From contig CP137681.1 of NCBI GenBank assembly GCA_037976565.1, positions 29,950,707-30,014,706 of the forward strand: 64,000 bases of DNA, given 5' to 3'. Made by a program: the position numbers and the translations under genes. The DNA is from Mesocentrotus franciscanus (lineage: Eukaryota > Echinodermata > Echinoidea > Camarodonta > Strongylocentrotidae). This document shows positions 17,100 through 29,949 of this stretch, one piece after another. The notes below the pieces were generated by a model. That model had not been told where the DNA came from, made no database searches, and was given only the letters and a program-made list of their open reading frames with translations. Position 1 is the stretch's first letter. Every line of letters starts with the position of its first letter.

Positions 17100-17380
17100 C
17101 CCAACCTGGGAAATAATTTGTCTGTGATTCCATTCTACAACAAATATGTACACCCATCATCGCCCAAACTACGCCCTCCCAGACCACCCCCTCCATCCAT
17201 CTACAATCCCCCTCCTCATCCAACCAACTCAGGAAATCAATTTATCTATGATTCAATTCTACACCCATCATTGTCCCAAACTACGCCCTCCCAGACCACT
17301 CCTTCACCCACAGGTATCTACATGTACAATCCCCCTCCTAGCTTACCCATCATACTCAGGAAATCAATTTGTCATGTGAG
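17100..17380. repeat. Minisatellite, about 120-bp unit
   Basis: Two units and part of a third, each with AAACTACGCCCTCCCAGACC and a CAGGAAATCAATTT-type block, in C-rich surroundings from 17,040. Confidence 0.6.
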
Positions 17381-17759
17381 ATTCAAGCTCTGTCTGATAT
17401 CAATCTAGTGATTCATAGTCACATGAAGAAGATCCCTTTTCACAGAAAACACCCGAGTCACATTCTCATCCAACATTCTCAGTCAAACATTAAGATTCAT
17501 ATCTCATCACGTGCAAACAGCCCATGTTTCTCTCTCTCATCTCTTCACTATTGTTACACATCGTTCACACTTGAAGCGATAAACCACTCTTTTTTTTTAA
17601 AACCACAAAATATGACTTTATTTTACATGTACATTTACTTGGCCTAAATGATTTAATAATGAAACAGAACACTACAAAAACCAGAAGCATATTGTACATG
17701 TATTCAATCATCTTCTTCTTTTTTTATGCCACTAAATATGACATTATATTACATGTACA

Positions 17760-18055
17760 GGGGGGTGTTTCACAAAGATCCTAAGTCGAACTTAACTCTA
17801 AGTTGGACTTTAAAATTATGGAAAGCCATTTGTAGCTTTAAAATAAAATGTATTCAAAAGCGAAAATTAAAGTATTTTAGACTTTTTATAAATTCCACAT
17901 CAAGAACATGAAATCTCCTTGATAATAGAAAATATGAATGATTTGAATCAACATTTTATGCCTTTTAAAATAACTTTTACAAAATATTTTCATAGATGCT
18001 AACGGCTTTCCATAAATTTTAAGTCCAACTTAGGATCTTTGTGAAACACCCCCCA
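17760..18055. mobile_element. Foldback element family D
   Basis: GGGGGTGTTTCACAAAGATC at the left pairs with GATCTTTGTGAAACACCCCC at the right; inner AAGTTGGACTT and AAGCC blocks also pair. 296 bp. Confidence 0.75.
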
Positions 18056-18728
18056 GTACATGTAGTTTCCCTAAATGAATAATGAAACAGAGCAATACAA
18101 AAGCCCCTAAGCATATTGTAGGGCGAGTGTTATGGTGCAATAGTGCTTAGTCATTTCACTAATTTCACTTATTTGGCATCCCACATGATACCAATAATAA
18201 AGAAAATGAAACAGAAATGAAATCTCAACTGTCACTTCCCCTACATGATTTTGACTTGATGCAAGCTCTAGCAGGAATGTCAACTCAATAGAGCCATCTG
18301 GTATATACCAAAAACTTTAATGACTTTGGTAACATATCGGACTAAATACTCTGGTCTTGCTCTATTCATATTTTCAATGCATACTTCATGTACGATCATG
18401 TCATTCTATCCTTAGGTGCTTGATTTGAGGAGTTGAAACTTGTCACGTCTAAACGAGGCTTTGGAAGTGTCATCATGTAACAGAAGTTCATAAGTTGATG
18501 GCTTGATGGCTGCAGCTATTTTGGGTACAAGAAGCTAGGTTCATTAGGACAACTGTTCTAGTTGAATCCCCCTCCTTCTACGATGTCTAGTAGAATCACG
18601 AGTGCTATTACTATATGAAGACTCTGAAGCTTCTATTCATTGCTACATGTGTATGTACATGAACAGCATCCACCTGCTTGAATGTGCACATATTCAATAG
18701 AGTGTACATATGTACCAGTATCAATTTA

Positions 18729-18894
18729 GCAGGGCCCAATACAACTAACAGGCGCCCAGTGCAAATGGGTCCCCCAAATTTTAGAAATTTCTACAGGAAC
18801 CCAATTAATGCACACAAACTTAAAAAATTCAAATCAGAGATTCCAGACCCTATGAAAAAGCTACATGTACATGTACATGTAGTGTGGAGCCCAG
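18729..18894. mobile_element. Family B copy
   Basis: CAGGGCCCAATACAACTAAC to GTGTGGAGCCCAG; a TACATG run has expanded inside it. Confidence 0.5.
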
Positions 18895-18915
18895 CATTAA
18901 GGCCTCGGCACCGTC

Positions 18916-19372
18916 TTAGACCCCGTTCTCATTCACTTCGTTGGAGCGGTCTAACTAAGACCCGTTCCTCAGGAGCGGTTCTTAGGTGAGTGAGAACGGT
19001 CAAAGTGGTCCAGGAAGTGGACTTCTGGACCGCTCCAGAAGACCACCTCGGGTGGTGGTCTTGAGGGGGTCTTATTAAGAGCGGTTTGGAGCGCTCTAAC
19101 GTGCGAGTGTGAACGGAAGCGTACTTTGAACGGAAGTGAGCTAGTGACGTTCAGCGAAACATGTAGTACGGTACATACGCTTAGTATTCCGCGAGAAAAA
19201 TTTTCTCGCTGACTTGAGCTGCCATAGCAATAAGACCACTTTGACTCGTGGAGCGGTTTGAGCCATAAAAAACTGCTCGGAGTGTGAACCCTCGCAAACC
19301 GTTCCTCAAGACCCGTTCCTCTGGAGCGGTCTAACTAAGACCACTTTCAAAGTGAGTGAGAACGGGGTCTTA
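18916..19372. mobile_element. Inverted-repeat DNA element family A, complete
   Basis: Same termini and body as the copy at 5592, with the extra ~50-bp internal block. Flanked by TTA-like bases on both sides. A much diverged relative may lie at 31,078-31,205 in the ISG12-like intron. Confidence 0.8.
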
Positions 19373-19777
19373 TAAAAAGTTGCATTACTTAAACAATCAC
19401 AACTACATGTATGTACGTAAGAGATAGGTGACTGCAAGCTTGCAATTTGATTGGAGGACTTACGATTGATTCGGATCAATTGCAACTCAACTCTACCAGT
19501 ATGTACTGTACATAGATGGATAACCATGCATACTGTACATGACAGCCCTACACAGAGTGGGCTTAAAATGTCACAAAATTAGTTATAATCTGTTATCATG
19601 TTTCAATATTTTAATAAATATTAGTCATGATCATGGATACTCTCGGCAGACATTAAGCACCCCCTAATCTAACACAAACTCCACAGTCATCTTTGATATC
19701 GTACCAACGATGGATTAATTCAAAATCCTATGACCTTCCTAGACCGGGAACATAACAGAGAACCTGACCTTGATCTA

Positions 19778-19925
19778 GCCCTGTTTCATAAAACTTTTTT
19801 TCAATAACAAACGCTATATTTCTATGACAAATTTGCTCTCAGCCAATCAGATGCCATGATGTCAGTAGCTTATAAAAGTTATTGTAACTTGTTATTGATA
19901 TATCAAGTTTTATGAAACAGGGCCC
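19778..19925. mobile_element. Foldback element, CCCTGTTTCATAAAACTT ends
   Basis: CCCTGTTTCATAAAACTT pairs with AAGTTTTATGAAACAGGG, plus inner CAATAACAA arms. The centre holds CAGCCAATCAGATG. Confidence 0.7.
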
Positions 19926-20095
19926 TGCTCACAAAACTTGAAAATCCGTGCTTGGGGTTTAATTGTTCAGTGTGGTTGTCAATTGCAGGAACTAACTATT
20001 GAGTCAAACTCATTTGGTTTTCTAGGCTACTTCATTTAAAACAGCTTGGATAATTTCTTTGTTTCCTTTTGTGGAACAGCGATTATATTATAGAC

Positions 20096-20248
20096 CAGGG
20101 CTCAGCACGGACAGGCACCCGGGACATATGGGTGCCCAAATCTCTAGCGGAGCCCAAACATTTGGAAATTTCCACACAGGACGCTTGCATATTGAATCTA
20201 AAAAGTTCTTACCGGACCCCCTTCCAACAAAGCTAGTGTGGAGCCCTG
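20096..20248. mobile_element. Family B copy
   Basis: CAGGGCTCAGCACGGACAGG to CTAGTGTGGAGCCCTG. The 20,250-20,552 element follows immediately. Confidence 0.55.
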
Positions 20249-20249
20249 C

Positions 20250-20552
20250 ATACCATACCTGCCAACATTTTAAAATAAGAAATATGTACCCTTAGCGGGG
20301 TCAAGGGGCAGCGCCCATGCGGCGGTACAGGCATACATGTATGTGTGTAATGAACAGGCGATCTCACAGCCTTACCATTGGCCATGTATGCAGCGACAGT
20401 GTGACTGGCAATACGCGGTAAATCTGTAGATAAAAGCGAATACAAATTCGCTGCTCGATCGTGCAGCCATTTAACGCACGCAATACATGAACTCTCAAAT
20501 CGCGGCACATGGTAAAACAGGCAAAATTTGGCTTTACAGTTGGCAGGTATGG
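20250..20552. mobile_element. Inverted-repeat element, CATACCTGCCAAC ends
   Basis: CCATACCTGCCAAC at the left and GTTGGCAGGTATGG at the right form a perfect 14-bp terminal inverted repeat. The interior is CpG-rich. Inserted directly against a family B copy. The 130-codon minus-strand open frame here lies mostly inside the element and is not a gene. Confidence 0.6.
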
Positions 20553-20984
20553 CAGACCCATTTGGTTTTTGAGGTTGCTGCATGCTAAACAACATGGATA
20601 AATATCTCCATTTGTGGAAAAGCAACTACATGTATCCTAGGCCATGTATCTTACTACAAATAACAATGTTTACTTTTAATATGCAGCACAAAAGTATATT
20701 TCAACATTCAATGTTGAATAAGCATGCCATTACAACGTCAGTCTAAAGTAAACAATAATAAATTAGTAATGCTTGAAGTGATGGTCTTGATGCATTCATT
20801 GGCCCGTATTGTACCCAAATTTAAACCCAACGCTGAGCCTTAGCTTTTGTTTGAAATTAGGTTTAACAAAGGAAGTTAGTCTAAGGACTAAATTGTCCTT
20901 TGTTTAATAAACATGATCGTAGAACCTGGATCAGGTTTAAATCTGAATTTTTAGAAAACAGACCCTTGGGGTTGAGGGAGCACA

Positions 20985-21300
20985 GAGAGCTCAAATTTAT
21001 TACTCAATTTTGTGTCCATTTCATTGCATTACCATGGACAAGCTGCTTCTAAAGCTACCTCATACAAAAACAAAAGTAACTCTTGGAGATTGCGCTTTCA
21101 GTTGCACCCTCCAAAGCTTTGGAATAACCTACCACTAGACATAAGAAAAGCCTCATCAGTTGCTGTCTCCAAAGTTTTGTTGAAGACGCACTTGTTTTCA
21201 GGAGCTTTTGAATATTGTGTTTTCATTGTGTGTCTGTAAAGTAGCACTGTCATGAGTATTGTCCGGCATTTTTTTTAACGCATGTCAGAAATTATTTAAA
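20985..21300 (+). pseudogene. LINE 3' remnant (reverse-transcriptase C terminus)
   Basis: The frame at 21012-21239 reads PPKLWNNLPLDIRKASSV followed by LLKTHLF. This is the conserved tail after the reverse-transcriptase domain in CR1/L2/Jockey-type non-LTR retrotransposons. Only the last 70 or so codons remain, as expected for 5' truncation. Confidence 0.65.
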
Positions 21301-21737
21301 AGAAATCAAGATGACCGAGCCTGAAAAATTTGATTGACAGACAGGCTCCGCTTACGTCATCACTCGCCAGGCCTGGCCTAGCCTGTGCAGCGCGACGAAC
21401 AATCGAGTCATCGATTGAAGTTCATGACAATGACTCTGCATTGTTATGTTTTCATGAAATGTGCAAGAAACAATATCCTGTCGGTAATTAAATGTTTTGA
21501 TTGAAGAGTTTGGGGTTGAATAGTTTTATTGTGTGTAAATGACCATTAGATCTACATGTAACTTTATAGTGAGCCGCTGTGCTGATGACCGCCTGTGTGA
21601 GCGAAATTGCGCTGCTGTGGCTGGTTGCTACCCGCTCGCTATTATACACGGCTGCTGTTGTTCGCATTGGCGGGTCGCGGCGGGTCTGCGAGAGGCCTTG
21701 CGAGTGCTGTCAATCAATTATTCAAAATCAAAATGAC

Positions 21738-21831
21738 CGCAAACAGCCACCTGTCTACAACGGCCACCTGTCTACAACGGCCACTATTTGTGTTTCCCTT
21801 GGGTGGTCGCTATAGACAGGTTTGACTGTAT
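21738..21831. mobile_element. Element with CAAACCTGTCTATAG end (half copy)
   Basis: Right end reads CTATAGACAGGTTTGACTGTA and carries two CACCTGTCTACAACGGC repeats inside. Matches 24,792-24,968. Confidence 0.5.
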
Positions 21832-22135
21832 AAGGATCGGTGTGTACTGCAAGGTTCTGGAATCATCAAAATGATAAGAAATTTGGCCCAGTCTTGGTAA
21901 AGTAACGAGCACTGTACACAGAAATATGTATATATGGGACTACACAAACATGTGGCATAAAAATCGGGCCTCATTTTTAAGCTGTTACTTGTCATATTTT
22001 GAATATTAAGGCATTTGAAGAGCCATGCTTTTGAGGGAACATTTTTTATCTGATGTTCTTTCACACTTGCATAATAACAATGAAAACGCTCACAAATTTT
22101 TTTTCACCTCTTCCCAGAACTCAACCTTCTCTTTA
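21831..22135. mobile_element. Family E copy, left end lost
   Basis: Matches the copy at 9.1-9.4 kb closely from GGTGTGTACTGCAAGG to the right terminus; the first ~90 bp are missing where it meets the 21,738-21,831 element. Confidence 0.7.
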
Positions 22136-23602
22136 ACGTTAACAAAGTCCTTTGATTAATGAGTTAATCTAATCAGACTAGCCTGCTCTTTCATGAACAT
22201 ATTCTATGCATTAAATCACTGCTCCATTGCAGCACCAACCATCCTGTAGCATAACGAACCAATTAAACCATGCAGCAAACATGTTTACATTTATGAAAGG
22301 CAAGGCATGCATTGCTTTCTGTCTGCTGACCTCAAATGACCCCAAGCCACAATGAGACTGAGTTCATTGTCTGTGGCTAAGAAAGGTCATTTCAGGGTCA
22401 CCCCCTGGTTGAGAAATTCTAGAATGTGGGTTTGTACACCAGTCTCTAAAATCAGACCTGGAATTCATCTAGGTAATAAGCATTTTTGTGAGCACAAAAT
22501 AATGTAAATTGCAGCTGTTTAATGTGCTTACAAGTCTTCAGAAGTTCAGGTAAATTTAAACACTGTAATAAAATATCTATAATCGAGTGTTAATCTTTTT
22601 TATTTTTAAACCAGATAAAGAAATATACATAATAATTATTGATTGTAAAATACTAGTACAAGAACAGAATGTACAGGTGTATTTGGCAAAAAAAAAGGGG
22701 GGGAAATGTTGTTGTTTTTTTAAAGGAAGGAGGAGGCCAGCCCTTTTATTATTTTTTTTCATTTCCAAGACGTTCGGCCGGGCTATTTTTTAAGATGGCC
22801 GCCAGCTTTAAGTTTGTTTTTTGTTTTTTTTGTTTGTTTTTTTTTATTCAGAAAAATACAATTTTAGCAGTATGTTTTCTGTGTTTTTTCATTAAAATTG
22901 TTTTTTTGTTAAAGGGATTGGGTAACTTTGTCTCGGATTCTGAAATCAAATCCTGGATTTATCTCATGCTGCAATGATAATGTTAAACCTTTAGGTCAGT
23001 AAGGAACCCCATGACTTTTACAGGCGGTTGCCTGTCAGATTATCAAGATATTTATGATTGGAAATCAAAATCAAATGTTGCGTTTTCCTAACGGTTTTCA
23101 TAACACTACAGTCTATTGGGGAGAATGAGTATGGTAAAACCGGTTACTCAAAGAGTTTTACTTTTTTGAGGCACTTCATGATCATTTTGAAGCGCAATTT
23201 TTTCAGGGCTTCAATATTACACCATATCACAGACACTGATAACACGTAGGGCCATGCATCTCAGATTTAACATTGTTAAACGATGCCTTTAAAGCAAGCA
23301 GGCAGGGATGCTTTACATGATTTTTTATTTTATTTCGCCTGATCTCTTGAGATCCAGAAAGGCATTATAACTCACATCCTTCTGGCTCTCAAAAGATGAC
23401 CTACATGTAAAGCCAGATACCTGTACATGTAGGGAGAAAAAAGCATGGGTGTATATACCAATGATGTTTGGATGGCCAGACGACCCTGATTCTCTATCAA
23501 AACCTTGTATGATACCATGCTATTACTGCTGTACAATGTTGTTGACATATCGCTTTACAAAGTTTACACACAAAAAATGTCTTACTTACACGTATATATA
23601 GG

Positions 23603-23755
23603 CAGGGCTCGACACTAATAGGCCCCTGGGACAAAAGGGCATCCAAAATAAGTCTGGACCCCAACAAAAAAGTTTTTACATACTGTAGGGCTCTTGCATA
23701 CAGACTGTATAAAGTTAAACCCGGACCCCCTTCCAAAAAGTTAGTGCGGAGCCCT
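23603..23755. mobile_element. Family B copy
   Basis: CAGGGCTCGACACTAATAGG to GTTAGTGCGGAGCCCT. The clearest CACTAA/TTAGTG inverted ends of the family. Confidence 0.6.
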
Positions 23756-23882
23756 AATATCGGCCTGTACAGTTACATGTACATGTATGTATGTATGAGT
23801 CACTATCAGTCTAAGGATACATACATCTGTACATTGCATTCTCCATAATATAAACACAATAAATATACAAATTACAAAGTGA

Positions 23883-24325
23883 AATTACAACTTAAATGAA
23901 AAAGTAATATCTTTTGATGGTCCTAAAATTTGGAATTCCATTCCCTTAAATATAAAAAATTGCAAAAGTCTTCAAACTTTTAAACGAAAACATAAAATGT
24001 ATCTAATTGAATCTTACGTGCAATAACTCACCAGGCTCTTTACCCTCCCCCTTTTCTTTTTTTTTCTTCATGCTTCCAATAGTTCAACATTTAATTTGCA
24101 TATTATTAATATTACACATGAGGGATGGATTCTAGCATAAGGACCATACTCCTGTTTAGCTCACCCTTCACTCTCATTATGTTACGTTGTTGTTTTCTTT
24201 TGGATGTATGATATTTTACGTATGTTTATTCTGTATTTGTTAATGTGACTACCGTAATAATTGTATATATTCTGTATTTTTAATGATGAGTGTAAATAAA
24301 TGAACTTGAACTTGAACTTGAGTGT
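23883..24325 (+). pseudogene. LINE 3' end with GAACTT tail
   Basis: Frame from 23883 reads GPKIWNSIPLNIKNCKSL then TFKRKHKMYL and stops, the same C-terminal motif as the remnant at 21.0 kb. It is followed by a 3' UTR and a short GAACTT tandem tail (about 24,301-24,320), typical of CR1/L2-like element ends. An upstream in-frame TGA shows 5' truncation. Confidence 0.65.
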
Positions 24326-24791
24326 ACACGTACATGTAGCATTAGCCTCCATGTAAATAAATTTAACATACTGTACATGTACATGTACATGTACATGTAT
24401 AGACATATTCATTTAACTGATTTTCCCACCTGCATGACATGTAAAGCACTGTGAAACCAATTGTGTGAGAGCGCTATATAAATGAACATATTATTATTAT
24501 CATTATTATGACAGCTTGAAAATGAGAGGGAACTTGTTGAATATTGAAGTCTGACTAACAAGACTACTTCATGTAACTCATCTTCTTCTCTGTGGCAACA
24601 GTTTTCAGAGAAAGAGAGTAAATTGAGAGGACTCTGACCTTTGATCAACCAACATGATGACTTGCAGCCATTTCAGGTGGCTTCACTTTCACTGTATGAT
24701 GAGAGGGTTGGGTGTCCAGAGTCCAGACACTTACATGTAGCAAACGTAAAGACTTCTCTTTTGTCTTCAGATTGAACACAAAAATATCAAA

Positions 24792-24968
24792 TTCAGTCAA
24801 ACCTGCTTTAGTGACCACCTGTCTACAAAGACCACATTTTTTGTTTCCCTTGAAAATGGTTTCTCATTGAAACATGTACTAAAGGAACCTGTCTACAGAG
24901 ACCACCTGTCTACAAAGACCACTTTTTGTGTTTCCCTTGGGCAGTCGCTATAGACAGGTTTGACTGTA
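24792..24968. mobile_element. Element with TCAAACCTG inverted ends
   Basis: TTCAGTCAAACCTG at the left pairs with CAGGTTTGACTGTA at the right; the interior repeats GACCACCTGTCTACAAAGAC. A short non-autonomous element. Confidence 0.6.
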
Positions 24969-26670
24969 GCACTAACCATCATGAATATTTGTAAGATTTA
25001 TGAAATATCACTAGCAAACTTCTTCAAATTGCTGTTTTAAATCAACTGTGGGGTTGTGTCAACCTGTCTGAACACACAACATCTGGGTATAAAACAACAA
25101 TTCACTAAGCACATTGACCAAGGTTTAACCAAATCATTGCGTGTACATGTACATGTACATGTAACATCAATCAGAAGCAATTTCTTTGTATTACACACTG
25201 TACCTGTATTTTACATGAATCTTGAATGTTGAAAAATTAAACTAAACACATCTCAAGGGTCAGGGTGCCTGAGATACATGTAGGTTTCTTCAGGTACTTT
25301 GTATTTATATTTACTTTATATTTGATGGTTTTACATTTTGCTTTCTATACTCTATGATTTACATCCCATGATCACCTTTCCATACTGTCTATTGGTTCTT
25401 TATTTATGATGTCATTTATGTTCTGATCTGTTAAAAATTGAGTTTCTTCCAGTAAAGTCAGAGCAACTCCAGATCTGATCTAGTCAACAAATAAATTTAT
25501 TTTTGTCTATTTTTAATTAGACTAAGCTAAACTTTATTTCTGGAGTGCAAGAGTTTAGAAGTTGATTTTAGCATGAGTGCAGTATAAGAGCAGAGTTTGA
25601 GAGGAGAAAATGTATAAGTTTACAATAACTACAATTTGTAGGTGTACAGGAGAATTCATTTGCAATCTTGTACCACATTTGAATGTGACCAAAGACAGAT
25701 GACAGGGTGCGTGAGGAAGGCATGAATAAACTAAAAGCTACCCAAAACCTACCATAGGCAGATTTTGAGCAATTCTGCGTGACAAGCACATGTGGAATGA
25801 CTATACACATATACATGTACATGACTGTCACATGAGGTAATGCATCCCGCAAATCGTGTAAGTGAGTCGAAAAATCAGGACAGGACAGGTCTCGACCTCA
25901 GGCTGGTTATTTCATGTGCTCCTGAGACAATTGCTCAGTGGTAATTTCATACACTAACAACCCCATCTCAATGATTTTTATACCAAATCCAAATTCAGAA
26001 ATTGTAGAACCACATTAAACAAAAGAAATTGTCCTAAAACACTAAATTGGAGCACATACAGGGTGAACATGTATAGTCTTAGAAAAAAGTGCATGACTTG
26101 TGCATGTGCTACCCCCCACCATATTGCTTTTCTTCAATTATTGAAATTCAGGTTGTTGCCCCGCTGCCAGGCATAAACTGAGTTCTTCACAAGTCTCGGC
26201 TCATCACTCACTCAAAGTCATACTCATACTCATACTAGAGCAATCTATTAGTTTACTACGACTATTTCACATGGACTACATGTAGTACTAGTAGTACTAC
26301 TACTACTACTACTGGTACATGTAGATCTAGTCTACTATTCAAATGTTTGTCACTCAACTGAGCATTTGCACCAACGCGTCTGGCTCAGCTCAGTAGCCTT
26401 GGCTCACCAGCCTTGGCTCACCTCACTCTTACACTCATACCGTCATAATCATAAATCATCACATCATTATTTCAATTAATTTTGTTTTAATGCAAGAAAA
26501 GAATCAGCATTTAATTCATATTTATTATCAAATAATGTCTTTATGACATCAACAGGATAAAAGATAAATATCATGTAGATCTCGACCCTATCTAACATAT
26601 GCAATCACAGAATATAGACTGTCTACAGTGTATGTATGTCTAAGAAGGAAGAATGCTCATTTCACGAGAA

Positions 26671-26830
26671 ATGCCTGCCGTCTTCCTGATGAAGACCACC
26701 ACCAGTTAACAGAAGGCATCCACCCCGGCCGGCCGGGCGGATTGGGGGCCCGTACTTCAGGGAGCGCGACATCAACATTATCCGCATCAAAATGTCGGTG
26801 GTATTAAACCCAGGATTATAAGATGTTTTT
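26671..26830. other. Isolated GC- and CpG-rich island, unresolved
   Basis: Contains CCCGGCCGGCCGGGCGG in otherwise AT-rich DNA. Plus strand at 26671: short frame MPAVFLMKTTTS then TAA. Minus strand: a frame of about 59 codons stays open between TAG and TGA. A minus-strand GTAAGC donor-like site is at about 26,903-26,908. None of this makes a firm gene; it could be a diverged promoter or first exon, or a repeat. Confidence 0.25.
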
Positions 26831-28384
26831 GCAATCTAATATGCGGCAAAAACATCACTTTGCATCATAAATATAAAATAGATTATAAAACTACTCATTA
26901 TAGCTTACCAAGAACACGTTGATCGGTGAAATCGGAGATTTCGCTTGGCTTCTTTGGTGTAGTTCTCCTTAGAATTGTCACCGAAAAAACTACACCCAAA
27001 AATTGGATAATGTTTTCAAATTTGTCGAGTCGCAAGAGGGCGCTAGAGTTCTTCTATGTCTTCTCTTGCCAACTGTCTCTGAAAGCTCATGTCCCTCGAG
27101 TCCTTTTCCTTCTCCCTCCCCGAGCTCCTTCTCTGTCTAATCCTCCTTCCCTTTTTTTTTATCTCTCATTATCCTTACAACCGTTCTCTTCCTCCTACCT
27201 CTACTGTTTCTCATTCTCTTCCTTCTCCTCCATATTTTCCTCTTCCTCCTCCTCATACTTGCCCTTCCCCATCTCCTCCTTTTCCCCTTCCCTTTCTCCG
27301 ACGCCTTCTCGTCCTCTGATAAAACGAAAACACACTTAATGACTTTCAGTGTTTTCTCTGAATAATTTGTGTTATTTTTTTATTGTATAAGCTCTATCCT
27401 TGTCATTAATCTACACACAGCGAAAACAGAAAGAAAATGGTCACTCTTTATTGTTCAAAATTTTCATATTAAATCGTCAATAAATAATTATGATAAAATA
27501 TGATAAAAAAATATATCAAATTAAGGGAAAATTAAAGCTCGACAAACATTAATTATAATCACGTTTTGAGCTTTCAGGCTTGGATGGGCACATTAATTTA
27601 ACCGTTAGAAGGTCTCATTAAGAAATTGCAAAAATAGAGCAAGTAGGCCTACATTTATTCTAATGTTGATGAATATGTAGATCTGTAAGCCACTCTTGTT
27701 CAACTTTGAGACTAAAAAAATGAGAAACAATGACTATAGAATTGAATTCTGGATATCAACTGTAGTCTCATTGTCTTGACAAGTACGGTCAAGATGACCC
27801 TCCTTTCGTGTTTCTCGTGATTGTTTTATTTTTTCCCAATGTTTTAATTTGACTTTACAATATGGAATTGCACATCAAAATTAAGAATGCCAGATGCCCC
27901 ATTTTTGCAAATTTTAGACTCATTTATTGGTAAATTGGCTATGTTCACTCATGCGTGAATGGTATCATTGCATGTCATATTAAAGAGGATTAATTTGTGT
28001 TTATTTTGATATATTATGAGAGACAAGTTCATATTAAATATTTATTTGAAAATACTCATTACAAATTGTATTCACTTTCTTTTTTTTTTCTCTCTTTTTT
28101 CCCCCCTTTTTTTTTTGCTGAGTGTATTAATTATAATGGCCTTGAGCGCCATCTACGTTGATATGTTACTCATTATCAATGTCTGCATTATCGTTATCAT
28201 TTCATGCGCTAATTGTATTTCACACATTTTATGTGTGAATTGGTCTATCGTTTTAAAGTATAGGAATATAGTGTAAAACGAATGTATAAATTTAGCATTC
28301 TCTGTATATATAAATATGGATTATTAATGATTCATATCAGTCCACTAATCTGGCAGATTTTTTTTTGTTATACAATCTCCACCA
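26831..28384. other. No supported gene; pyrimidine-rich stretch
   Basis: 27,100-27,310 is CT-rich and gives a Ser/Pro/Leu-rich open frame that is compositional. The rest is AT-rich with no recognised feature. Confidence 0.45.
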
Positions 28385-29300
28385 ACAGTGGCGTAGACAC
28401 TGGGAAGGGGGGGGGGCACGGATGGCACGTGTCCCCTTAAATCGAATGCCCCCCCTCAACCGGGGTGCCGCGTGAGTATTTTATATAGTTATATTAAAAA
28501 TACATTTTGGAATAACGTCATCTTCATAAAAACAAAGTATCAGAAACCGCAAGATGCCCAATTAAATATCACTGGGTATTTTGATGATGAAATAACATTT
28601 CAGAGATAAAGTGCCTTTTCCTCGTTCTCTTCGCTCGCTCGCAAAATTTAGAAACGGAATAGTTTCAGGCAGCGAGGTCCATTTTTTTTTCGCTCACTCG
28701 CAATATTTCACATCCGGATATTATATTTTCGGGCAAGAGGCCCTAACAGCCCTCACGCGAAAATATGCCCGTACGCGTTTATGTATAATTATGAGGGATA
28801 GCAAACAAATCCTCTTAGATGAATTATTTTAGATTGGGGTGACGCCAGAGGCGGTGGAGCTGGGGGCATGGGGCACAGTGCCCACCCCACTCTTTCAAGT
28901 ACCCCTAAAGTGTTCCTTTTTACATAGGAAAGGTGCTCCATTTTACTTCAGATAAGTGCCACTTTTTACTTCTAATTAGGTGCCCGTTCCACATTCCTAT
29001 AAGTGTCTCTTACCACCTTTAATAAGTGCCCCCTTCACATATGATAATTGCCCAAATACAAATCTGAGAGGTGCCCATCTTACTTTAACAAGTGCCCTTT
29101 TCTTTTGTAATAAATGCCCCTTCCGCTTCTGATAAGTGTTCCTTTTCATCTTTGATGAGTGCTACTTCTCACCTCTGATAATAATTGGGGGGCACATACA
29201 TGTAATTGATCGACGTCTTGGGGAGGGGTCTATGAGGAGGGTGTAATGATCTTGGATTTTTTTTTGGGGGGGGGGGCACGTGCCGGCTACGGGCCTGCTT
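28385..29300. repeat. Compound repeat with degenerate ~26-bp tandem units
   Basis: Begins CAGTGGCGTAGACACTGGG and ends CACGTGCCGGCTACGGGCC. Between about 28,890 and 29,180 are roughly eleven degenerate units of the type GATAAGTGCCCCTTTTTACT. Confidence 0.45.
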
Positions 29301-29329
29301 AAAAGTATAAACGAATGTGAATACATTTT

Positions 29330-29515
29330 GCCTCGTTAAGAATTATTTCATTCACCTATAATATATTATGAATACTTGTAATAAGCCATCTTCGTAATGT
29401 AACCAAATTTAATGCAAACGTCTTTGTAAAGTGCCTCGATACACAATCATATTTCATTCACCTGTAGTGAATATTTATTATTGCATTTCAATACTGCAAA
29501 TTACGTACATTATTC
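29330..29515. mobile_element. Family C, partial copy
   Basis: Contains AAGCCATCTTCGTAATGTAA, ATTTCATTCACCTGTAGTGA and CAAATTACGTACATTA; one arm largely missing. Confidence 0.6.
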
Positions 29516-29520
29516 TCCCT

Positions 29521-29645
29521 GCCCCCTCTCTCTCTCTCTCTCTTAATCTACTATATCTCTATCCCTTTCTCTCTGTCCCTCTTTCTCTTATATCTCTCCG
29601 GTCTTTCTCCGACTTATCTCTCTCTCCCTCTCTCTCTCCAACTCT
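29521..29645. repeat. (CT)n-type low complexity
   Basis: Interrupted CTCT sequence beside a family C copy. Confidence 0.9.
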
Positions 29646-29684
29646 CCACACAACGTAATTCTGTATGTTTTATCAGAACTTCTT

Positions 29685-29881
29685 AGCCCGAATTCACAAA
29701 GGAGGTTTGTCGACAAACCTAGGTTTATGTGCGTCATAATTTTTATGACAAGTTTCGATGCGTTTCAGACCAAGGTTCAGACAAACCTTGGTCTGAAACG
29801 CGTCAAAACGAGTCATATGAGGCACATAAACCCGGCATAAACCTAGGTTTGTCTACAAACCTCCTTTGTGAATTCGGGCCC
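29685..29881. mobile_element. Palindromic element, GCCCGAATTCACAAAGG ends
   Basis: GCCCGAATTCACAAAGGAGG at the left pairs with CCTCCTTTGTGAATTCGGGC at the right; the inner AAACCTAGGTTTATG and GTTTCAGACCAAGGTT blocks also pair. Second copy at 61,942. Confidence 0.8.
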
Positions 29882-29949
29882 TTATGGGTGAAGAAAATAC
29901 AAAGAGAACTCTGTATTCAATGCCTTATAAGGCCTTTTCCAAGGCTACT

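Noticed and set aside
20233..20625. 130-codon minus-strand frame
   Set aside because: Mostly covers a transposon with CATACCTGCC ends and has no recognisable motif.
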